Source: Flavobacteriales bacterium (GTDB lineage: Bacteria > Bacteroidota > Bacteroidia > Flavobacteriales_G > Salibacteraceae). From it: a DNA stretch of 21,959 nucleotides. Position 1 is the first letter of the stretch; the number at the start of each line of letters is the position of its first letter. The stretch lies in contig DNTB01000010.1 in assembly GCA_003499525.1 (NCBI GenBank), positions 1 to 21,959 on the forward strand, in the 5' to 3' direction. The notes beneath the pieces were generated by a model that was given only the letters and a program-made list of their open reading frames with translations, did not search any database and was not told the origin of the DNA. This document shows, one piece after another, positions 6,974 to 13,589 of this stretch. Position numbers and translations under genes: made by a program.

Positions 6974-8341
6974 ATGTCACGAACAATAAAGCTTAAAAAG
7001 GGGTTTGATATCAATCTGAAAGGAAAGGCCAAAACAGAAGTGGTAGAGGGTGTATTACCCGACACCTATGCCCTGAAGCCAGACGACTTTCAGGGGATAA
7101 ACAGACCAAAACTATTGGTGAAAGAAGGCGACAACGTCAAGGCAGGAACGCCAATGATGTACGACAAGATGAATGATAAGGTCATGTTTTGTGCCCCTGT
7201 CAGTGGTGAAGTAGTCGAAATAAAGCGAGGAGAGAAAAGAAAAATCCTCGAACTTAAGATTCTCGCTGACAAAGAGGTCGAGTACGAGACCTTTGAGAAA
7301 TTTTCGATCTCCGATCTCGACAGCCTCGACCCTGAAAAAGCAAAGGAACTCATTTCAAAAAGCGGTGTCTGGCCCAATATTGTACAAAGGCCATTTGGCA
7401 CAATAGCCAACCCCGATGAAACTCCTCGCTCAATCCACATCTCTGCATTTGACTCATCACCTCTTGCTCCTGATTATGATTTTATATTCAAGGGAGATGA
7501 AGATTATTTTCAGGCAGGTATTGATGTGCTGAACAAACTCACCGATGGAAAAACCCACCTCGGCCTGGACGGCAGAAAAGAAGTTTCCAAAGTTTTTGCC
7601 CATGCCAAAAATGTGGAAATCACCAAATTCACCGGTAAACACCCCATTGGAAATGTAGGTATCCAGATACACCACACCCAACCCATTAACAAAGGAGACA
7701 TGGTGTGGACCGTTTCGCCATCTGGGGTGGTCCAGATTGGTAAATTATTCCTCGAAGGGAAATACGATGCTACCAAAATTGTGGCGCTCGCAGGAAGTGA
7801 GGTCAAAAACCCTCAATACTACAAAACCTACAATGGCGCCTGCGTAAATAAAATGTTGGAAAACAACATGGCCAGTGATCAGGTTAGGGTGGTAAGCGGA
7901 AATGTACTTTCAGGTACCAAAATTGATAAAAACGGGTTCCTGGGATTCTACGATCAGTTGATCTCCGTTATTCCGGAAGGCGATTATTACGAGATGTTTG
8001 GCTGGATCTTGCCATCATTTGACAAGTTGAGTTTTCAGCGCGCCTTCGGTTTGTTCAGTTGGTTGAACCCTGGCAAGAAAGAATATGTGGTGGATTCGAA
8101 CACACATGGCGAAAAAAGGGCTTTTGTGCAAAGTGGCGTTTTTGAAAAAGTAATGCCAATGGATATTTATCCGACGCACCTTTTGAAAGCTATTCTGGCG
8201 GAAGATTTTGATGAAATGGAAGCGCTGGGTATTTATGAAGTGATAGAGGAAGACATGGCGCTTTGTGAATTTGTTGATGTATCAAAACACAATGTGCAGT
8301 CGATTTTACGTGATGGATTGGAACTTTTGAGAAATAGCTAA
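6974..8341 (+). CDS. nqrA: Na+-translocating NADH:quinone reductase subunit A
   Basis: The 455-residue protein is the peripheral cytoplasmic subunit of Na+-NQR, which passes electrons from NADH to quinone while pumping Na+ out. The N terminus (KLKKGFDINLKGKA) is the NqrA start typical of the family. Lipoyl/RnfC-like segments follow (LVKEGDNVKAGTPM near 48-61, then CAPVSGEVVEIKRGEK). Length is close to the usual 445-455 residues. No membrane helices are seen, as expected. It starts the operon, with nqrB nine bases downstream and a -7 box upstream. Confidence 0.95.
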   Translation: MSRTIKLKKGFDINLKGKAKTEVVEGVLPDTYALKPDDFQGINRPKLLVKEGDNVKAGTPMMYDKMNDKVMFCAPVSGEVVEIKRGEKRKILELKILADKEVEYETFEKFSISDLDSLDPEKAKELISKSGVWPNIVQRPFGTIANPDETPRSIHISAFDSSPLAPDYDFIFKGDEDYFQAGIDVLNKLTDGKTHLGLDGRKEVSKVFAHAKNVEITKFTGKHPIGNVGIQIHHTQPINKGDMVWTVSPSGVVQIGKLFLEGKYDATKIVALAGSEVKNPQYYKTYNGACVNKMLENNMASDQVRVVSGNVLSGTKIDKNGFLGFYDQLISVIPEGDYYEMFGWILPSFDKLSFQRAFGLFSWLNPGKKEYVVDSNTHGEKRAFVQSGVFEKVMPMDIYPTHLLKAILAEDFDEMEALGIYEVIEEDMALCEFVDVSKHNVQSILRDGLELLRNS

Positions 8342-8350
8342 ACAATATAA

Positions 8351-9550
8351 ATGAGAACGCAAAAAACATTTTTCGATAAAATAAAGCCTCAGTTCCAGCA
8401 GGGTGGTAAATACGAAAAATTCTACTACGCACTCGAAGCATTTGAGACTTTTTTGTATGCTCCGAATAGTACTACCGGGACCCGTGGCGCACAAATCAGA
8501 GATGGCGTTGACCTAAAGCGGATGATGATGACCGTTATTCTGGCCATGGTCCCGTGTTTGTTATTCGGTATTTACAATGTAGGTTATCAGCACTTTCTGG
8601 CAATAGGTCAGGAAGCCACTTTAATGGAAATTATCGGTGTAGGTTTATACCGTGTATTACCTATCGTGGTTGTATCTTATGCATCGGGGCTAGGTGTTGA
8701 ATTCATCTTCTCCATCATACGAAGGCACCCTGTAAATGAGGGCTTCCTGGTTTCAGGTATGTTGATCCCTCTGATCGTTCCTCCAACGATTCCTTTATGG
8801 CAGGTAGCGCTTGCCACCATTTTTGCCGTATTGATCGGTAAAGAGGTATTTGGCGGTACAGGGATGAATATTTTCAACGTAGCATTAACGGCACGTGCCT
8901 TTTTGTACTTCGCTTACCCCTCGGAAATATCGGGCGAAGTTTGGACTTACATAGGAGACAATGAAGTAGTAAATGGCTACTCCGGGGCTACCCCACTGGC
9001 AGCCGCGGTAACCGCCATGAATAACGGCACACCTTTTACAGATGTACTGGCCAATACCAATTCAGTTCTGGCAGCTGACTACTACAGCTTTGCCAATATG
9101 TTCTTCGGATTTATCCCGGGGTCAATTGGCGAAACTTCTACCCTAATGGCCTTAATTGGTGCGTTTATCCTAATTGCGACAGGCGTAGGGAGCTGGAAAA
9201 TCATATTTAGTGTATTTGCAGGAGCATTTATCATGGGGCTCGGCTTCAATGCTATTGGCGTAAACGAGTACATGAATATGCCGGCACATTATCATTTGGT
9301 AATTGGCGGACTGGCCTTTGGGGCTGTCTTTATGGCCACCGATCCGGTAACTGCCTCCCAAACGGAAAGAGGTAAGTGGATATACGGTTTCCTAATTGGG
9401 GTATTTACTGTGATCATTCGAGTGGTAAACCCGGCCTATCCTGAAGGGATCATGCTGGCCATTCTCTTTATGAATGTATTTGCTCCTCTGATCGATTTCT
9501 ACGTAATAAAAGCTAATAAAAAAAGGAGGTTACAACGTGCAACAGTCTAA
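8351..9550 (+). CDS. nqrB: Na+-translocating NADH:quinone reductase subunit B
   Basis: The 399-residue polytopic inner-membrane subunit forms the core of the Na+ channel and carries a covalent FMN and riboflavin. Many hydrophobic helices follow a soluble N terminus of about 55 residues. The covalent flavin site is visible as NGYSGATPLAAA (208-219) with Thr214 as the expected FMN residue, and GKEVFGGTGMNIFNVALTAR (163-182) is a strongly conserved family stretch. The 3' end overlaps the nqrC start by 14 bases, which points to coupled translation. Confidence 0.96.
   Translation: MRTQKTFFDKIKPQFQQGGKYEKFYYALEAFETFLYAPNSTTGTRGAQIRDGVDLKRMMMTVILAMVPCLLFGIYNVGYQHFLAIGQEATLMEIIGVGLYRVLPIVVVSYASGLGVEFIFSIIRRHPVNEGFLVSGMLIPLIVPPTIPLWQVALATIFAVLIGKEVFGGTGMNIFNVALTARAFLYFAYPSEISGEVWTYIGDNEVVNGYSGATPLAAAVTAMNNGTPFTDVLANTNSVLAADYYSFANMFFGFIPGSIGETSTLMALIGAFILIATGVGSWKIIFSVFAGAFIMGLGFNAIGVNEYMNMPAHYHLVIGGLAFGAVFMATDPVTASQTERGKWIYGFLIGVFTVIIRVVNPAYPEGIMLAILFMNVFAPLIDFYVIKANKKRRLQRATV
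9523..9530 (+). promoter_or_regulatory. Strong Shine-Dalgarno site that sets the GTG start of nqrC
   Basis: AAGGAGGT lies 6 bases before a GTG codon at 9537, inside the end of nqrB. Bacteroidota genes often lack a good Shine-Dalgarno site, so this near-perfect one helps explain the use of GTG and decides the start. Confidence 0.7.
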
Positions 9551-10301
9551 CAACTATATAATTATATTCACCGTCGTGCTCACCATAGTGTTGGGCGGAT
9601 TACTGTCGGCAGCTTCGGTATTCCTGAAGCCAAAACAGAAAAAGTCCATTGAGCTGGATACGAAAAAGCAAATCCTTACTGCGGTTGTAGACCTTGAAGG
9701 ATTGTCCGGAAACGAAATTTTAGAGAAATACGATGCTGAGATCCAGTCAGTGGTTGTAAATATTGATGGTGATATTGTGGAAGAAGATGAACAGGGCGCG
9801 CCGATTGTCGCTGAAAAAGTAGACATCGCTAAAAACTATAAAAAAGCGCCTGAGGAAAGGCTTTTCCCCGTTTTTAAGTTCCATGAAGCCGGCAATACGG
9901 AAAGTGTAAAATCCTATATTTTACCCGTATATGGTACCGGTCTCTGGGGACCCATCTGGGGCTACATTGCATTAGAAACGGACATGAATACCATAAAGGG
10001 TGTTGTTTTCGCACACGAAACGGAAACACCCGGTTTGGGAGCCCGAATCACCGAAAGGGAAGTTCAGGACCGGTTTCAGGGTAAAAACATTTTCGATGAA
10101 GAAGGTAAGCTGGTTTCTGTAGCCATGCTTAAAGGTGAAAACAATCCTAATCCATTGCTGGGTGCGCACTACGTAGACGGCATGTCAGGAGCCACCATTA
10201 CCGCAGATGGTCTCAACAAAATGTTGAAAGACTATTTCGGTTACTATGAAGCGTATATTAAGAAAGTAAGTGGTGACACCGAAAAGGTAGCCGCACTGTA
10301 A
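9537..10301 (+). CDS. nqrC: Na+-translocating NADH:quinone reductase subunit C
   Basis: The 254-residue subunit has one N-terminal membrane helix (about 7-30) and a periplasmic FMN-binding domain. The covalent flavin attachment motif is DGMSGATITADG (214-225), and the sequence GLGARITE (167-174) is a further family landmark. It relays electrons inside the complex through its covalent FMN, which is attached by the ApbE flavin transferase; no apbE is seen here. The GTG start is chosen for its strong ribosome site and because it begins just before the membrane helix. The gene overlaps nqrB by 14 bases and nqrD follows 29 bases later. Confidence 0.95.
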   Translation: MQQSNNYIIIFTVVLTIVLGGLLSAASVFLKPKQKKSIELDTKKQILTAVVDLEGLSGNEILEKYDAEIQSVVVNIDGDIVEEDEQGAPIVAEKVDIAKNYKKAPEERLFPVFKFHEAGNTESVKSYILPVYGTGLWGPIWGYIALETDMNTIKGVVFAHETETPGLGARITEREVQDRFQGKNIFDEEGKLVSVAMLKGENNPNPLLGAHYVDGMSGATITADGLNKMLKDYFGYYEAYIKKVSGDTEKVAAL

Positions 10302-10330
10302 TATTTGGTCACTCAGAAAATCAGATACTA

Positions 10331-11014
10331 ATGAGTACAGATACGATTGAAAAACAACAAGTAGAAGAAGTAAAAGAAAAGAAAAAATCGGAGACGCTAT
10401 TATCGAAGCGGCGAAAGAAGTTCATCAACGACCCGCTCAATGATGATAACCCGATTACAGTGCAGGTATTGGGAATATGCTCGGCCCTGGCCGTGACCAC
10501 ACAAATGAAACCCACGCTCACTATGGCGATCTCGGTGATTTTTGTGATGGTATTCTCTAACCTCTCCATCAGTTTGTTGCGAAACCTTATCCCGACAAGG
10601 GTAAGGATCATCGTGCAGCTCGCCGTGATTGCCACGCTGGTATCGCTGGTAAGTGAGGTATTGAAAGCCTATTCATACGACATGTATAAAGAACTGTCGG
10701 TCTTTGTAGGTTTGATCATTACCAACTGTATTGTAATGGGTCGACTGGAAGCCTTTGCACTGGGCAATAAACCCTGGGACTCCGTTCTGGATGGCTTTGG
10801 AAATGCACTCGGTTATTCGTGGATCATCCTGGCAGTGGCTTTCTTCAGGGAATTGCTCGGCGCAGGAAAATTCTTTGGTGTGCCGGTTTTCGAAGCTATA
10901 GGCATAGCCAACTTCCCGACCAACGGTTTGATGGTAACACCGGTAGGCGCCTTTATCATCCTGGGCCTAATTATATGGGTACAGCGTACTAAAACAGGAT
11001 ACGTAGAACACTAA
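10331..11014 (+). CDS. nqrD: Na+-translocating NADH:quinone reductase subunit D
   Basis: The 227-residue integral membrane subunit has about six helices. Cys50 (LGICSALAV) and Cys133 (TNCIVMGR) match the two Cys that, with two in NqrE, hold the intramembrane iron-sulfur centre. The membrane part starts near residue 40; the first 40 residues form a charged Lys/Glu-rich cytoplasmic extension that makes this copy somewhat longer than a standard NqrD of about 210 residues. The motif AFFRELLGAGKFFGVPVF (169-186) is typical of the family. nqrE starts 14 bases after the stop. Confidence 0.95.
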   Translation: MSTDTIEKQQVEEVKEKKKSETLLSKRRKKFINDPLNDDNPITVQVLGICSALAVTTQMKPTLTMAISVIFVMVFSNLSISLLRNLIPTRVRIIVQLAVIATLVSLVSEVLKAYSYDMYKELSVFVGLIITNCIVMGRLEAFALGNKPWDSVLDGFGNALGYSWIILAVAFFRELLGAGKFFGVPVFEAIGIANFPTNGLMVTPVGAFIILGLIIWVQRTKTGYVEH

Positions 11015-11028
11015 AATCTGACTCAAAC

Positions 11029-11640
11029 ATGGAATTATTTAATCTGACGATAAAATCAATCTTTATAGAGAACATGATCTTTGCCTACTTCCTGGGCATG
11101 TGTTCTTTCCTGGCGGTTTCGAAAAAGGTAAGTACAGCGCTGGGCCTCGGTTTGGCGGTTGTGTTCGTATTGACCATCACGGTACCAACCAACTGGTTCC
11201 TTCAGGAATATATTTTGAAAGAGGGGGCTCTGGCCTGGATCAGCGCTGATTTCGCAGAGGTTGACCTTTCATTTCTTCAATTTATCATGTTCATCGCGGT
11301 AATTGCCGCCATGGTGCAATTGGTAGAAATGGTTATTGAGAAATTTGCTCCAGCGCTATACGGCTCACTGGGTATTTTCCTTCCGTTGATCGCTGTAAAC
11401 TGCGCGATCCTTGGATCATCACTTTTCATGGCGCAACGCGAGTATGCCCTCTCGGAATCCGTATTCTTCGGTTTCGGATCAGGTACCGGCTTCTTGCTTG
11501 CCATCGTGGCCCTTGCAGCGATTCGGGAAAAACTGAAATACTCAAACGTACCCGACGGATTGAAAGGACTGGGTATCACCATGCTCCTCACGGGGCTGAT
11601 GGGTATCGCCTTCATGTCCTTTATGGGTATCAAGATTTGA
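11029..11640 (+). CDS. nqrE: Na+-translocating NADH:quinone reductase subunit E
   Basis: The 203-residue integral membrane subunit is homologous to NqrD in inverted topology. Cys25 (GMCSFLAVS) and Cys125 (VNCAILG) fit the iron-sulfur ligands shared with NqrD. Landmarks include FIENMIFAYFLGMC (12-25) and AAIREKLKYSNVP. Length is normal. It is the last gene of the operon: a strong terminator begins 22 bases after the stop, where most nqr operons would continue into nqrF. Confidence 0.96.
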   Translation: MELFNLTIKSIFIENMIFAYFLGMCSFLAVSKKVSTALGLGLAVVFVLTITVPTNWFLQEYILKEGALAWISADFAEVDLSFLQFIMFIAVIAAMVQLVEMVIEKFAPALYGSLGIFLPLIAVNCAILGSSLFMAQREYALSESVFFGFGSGTGFLLAIVALAAIREKLKYSNVPDGLKGLGITMLLTGLMGIAFMSFMGIKI

Positions 11641-11661
11641 CACAAGAACCTAAATCATACC

Positions 11662-11700
11662 AAAAAGCCGGTCAGCAAATTAAAACTGACCGGCTTTTTT
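11662..11700. terminator. Bidirectional rho-independent terminator between nqrE and the DUF4139 gene
   Basis: A 14-base stem AAAAAGCCGGTCAG / CTGACCGGCTTTTT with a 10-base loop is flanked by A and T runs on both sides. It lies 22 bases after nqrE and 21 bases beyond the end of the converging - strand gene, so it can serve both. Confidence 0.93.
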
Positions 11701-11720
11701 ATTTCACTTTTTATTTTGAC

Positions 11721-13511
11721 CTAATTGTGATTGATCTTTTTGTCTTTTGGATATTTCATTGAATATTTCAATACCAATTCCCTTGTCTGCTTAGGTTCAA
11801 ATGTCAGCTCCCAACTTACCTTGCCCGTTTCTTCATTTAATTCGCCTCCCGATAGCTCCAGAACCTCAACTTCAATTTCCCTGGTGGTAGAAACGGGTAT
11901 CTGATCGAAGACCTTTAATTGCACCGGATAAGGTTTATTATTGCGCGCGGTGGTTTTATAAGCCATGGTTTCCTTTTGGTTGGACCCGATGAATTGTTTC
12001 TCAGAAAATTCAATTAACTGCTCCCGCTTTATACTCACATTATTATCCACACCAAAAGAAATTTCCAGCGTATCCTGAAATTGCTTCGTATTGATGGTTG
12101 ACGTACCAACAAAAGAATTCTCCATGTAATTGTTTACTTCACCATCAATCAGGCCTGCATTGTTCCAATCACTTATTTTGGCGACCAGGTAAACTTTTTC
12201 CGATAGTTTGGGAATGGCCTGATACTCGAACCCTGCATCCAGATCGGACTTTTTGAATTGAATCGTGCTGAATTTATTTCCCGATTTAAAAGATTGCGGA
12301 CTATCAATGATATATTCATTCACCGTCTCACGTTTTTGAGTGATGGTCAAAGGTATTGACGATTTTTCTTTATTGGCTTTAGTTGTGATTAGCACAACGC
12401 CCTCAGCCCCACGGGAACCATATATGGCCGTGGCTGAAGCATCTTTAAGTACTTCAATGTTTTCAATACTGTTGGGACTCAATTCGGAAATATCAGATAC
12501 AGGTACGCCATCCACGACATATAGCGGATTGTTTCCAACGTCCAGACTGCTAATTCCTCTGGTCCGTACAGTAGATGCTTCCTCGGGGGCAGCTTCTGAC
12601 ATGGCCACGCCTGAAACTTTCCCTTGTAAGAAACCGGATATCTCAGGAACTTGAAACCTAAGGTAGTAGGGATCCATTTCGGGGACCATACCGGAAATAT
12701 CCGTTTGTGCGGTGGAAAGCAGCAGCCGAACACTATTCCAGTCGACACCTGTTTGTTGCTTTATATTCGCTTTATATGTAACCTCAAGTGGTTCTTCTAC
12801 ACTCAAAAACCGAATATCATACGACGGATACCACATCGCATTACGAACTAAGTAACTGCACTCCAGTTTTACGGTGGTTTTAAGTTCTGCCTCTATTGTC
12901 ACCAACAAGGTACCCGAGGGTAAATCCGGTTGGTTGCTGATCGCCTTTATCTGGTTTTCAATTTTGGCATACTCTTCTTTCAGGTTCTCTATTGTCCTTT
13001 TATGCTGAAGCAATGCCGAATTAAGACGTTCCACCTCTTCCCCATAAATGATTATGAATGACTTGAATACATTGGGGTCCATTGATTGATCGGAACCACT
13101 CACTTTTTTGTTGGCTTCCAGAAAAGTTAGCTTTTCCTCTACGATTTTTATGGCAGTCTCCTCATCTTCAATTTTATCATTTAAAACCTCAATTTCCCGA
13201 TTCAACCGGTCTATTTCACCACTTTTCTTCAATTCTTTCAAATAATCATTCTGATGCTTCACCGAAAGTATGGTATACTTTCCATCGCCAATCACACGAA
13301 TGCTTTCCTTTTTTATATATGGCGAAAGGTTGACGAGCTTAATTACTGACCCGCCGGCATCAATTGAAAAGGTGGCCGAACGCTCGATTTGTGCTTCAGA
13401 GGCATATACCGTTACCCTATCAATCTTCGATTCAACCTCAACTTCCACCTGTGCAAAACAAAGTTTAACGGTGAAAAAAAATAGTACGGATAAAAGAAGG
13501 TGGTATGTCAT
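11721..13511 (-). CDS. Secreted DUF4140/DUF4139 (MuiA-like) protein with an inserted SusC-type plug segment
   Basis: The 596-residue protein has a signal peptide (about 1-20, ending LCFAQ). An N-terminal DUF4140-like part (about 27-90, DRVTVYASEAQIERSATFSI) is followed by a coiled coil (about 95-195). The DUF4139 domain begins near 205 (WYPSYDIRF, 227-235; ANIKQQTGVDW, 248-258), and its second half runs about 428-592 (FEYQAIPK, KQFIGSNQKETMAYK, ending LKYSMKYPKDKK). The domain is split near residues 295-380 by a TonB-receptor plug segment with RGISS, PLYVVDGVP and VLKDASATAIYGSRGAEG. The protein is exported, probably to the periplasm; the biochemical role of MuiA-like proteins is not known. 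It lies 78 bases downstream of the regulator on the same strand, with a palindrome in the gap. Confidence 0.85.
   Translation of the reverse strand: MTYHLLLSVLFFFTVKLCFAQVEVEVESKIDRVTVYASEAQIERSATFSIDAGGSVIKLVNLSPYIKKESIRVIGDGKYTILSVKHQNDYLKELKKSGEIDRLNREIEVLNDKIEDEETAIKIVEEKLTFLEANKKVSGSDQSMDPNVFKSFIIIYGEEVERLNSALLQHKRTIENLKEEYAKIENQIKAISNQPDLPSGTLLVTIEAELKTTVKLECSYLVRNAMWYPSYDIRFLSVEEPLEVTYKANIKQQTGVDWNSVRLLLSTAQTDISGMVPEMDPYYLRFQVPEISGFLQGKVSGVAMSEAAPEEASTVRTRGISSLDVGNNPLYVVDGVPVSDISELSPNSIENIEVLKDASATAIYGSRGAEGVVLITTKANKEKSSIPLTITQKRETVNEYIIDSPQSFKSGNKFSTIQFKKSDLDAGFEYQAIPKLSEKVYLVAKISDWNNAGLIDGEVNNYMENSFVGTSTINTKQFQDTLEISFGVDNNVSIKREQLIEFSEKQFIGSNQKETMAYKTTARNNKPYPVQLKVFDQIPVSTTREIEVEVLELSGGELNEETGKVSWELTFEPKQTRELVLKYSMKYPKDKKINHN
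12378..12629 (-). other. SusC/RagA-type TonB plug signature embedded in the DUF4139 protein
   Basis: Residues about 295-378 read like the plug and signature region of SusC-family receptors: RTRGISSLDVGNNPLYVVDG, then IENIEVLKDASATAIYGSRG and GVVLITTKA. No TonB box, carboxypeptidase-like regulatory domain or beta-barrel accompanies it, so the protein is not itself a receptor. Confidence 0.85.
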
Positions 13512-13555
13512 GATATTTTAATTAGTCTTTTATGGGGTGGTTAAAAATTCTTCTT

Positions 13556-13572
13556 ATTGATAGATTATCAAT
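13556..13572. repeat. Palindrome in the gap between the regulator and DUF4139 genes
   Basis: ATTGATA-GAT-TATCAAT has exact 7-base arms and a 3-base centre. It lies 44 bases before the DUF4139 start codon and 17 bases after the regulator stop (reading the - strand). There is no T run, so an operator is more likely than a terminator. The rest of the 78-base gap shows no clear promoter box. Confidence 0.5.
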
Positions 13573-13589
13573 TCATTCCCTAAAGAATA

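Noticed and set aside
12340..12654. Antisense frame on the + strand opposite the plug segment
   Set aside because: Shadow of the plug coding sequence; no motif or ribosome site.
11721..13511. TonB-dependent receptor
   Set aside because: The plug signature is there, but no TonB box or beta-barrel; the rest matches DUF4140/DUF4139.
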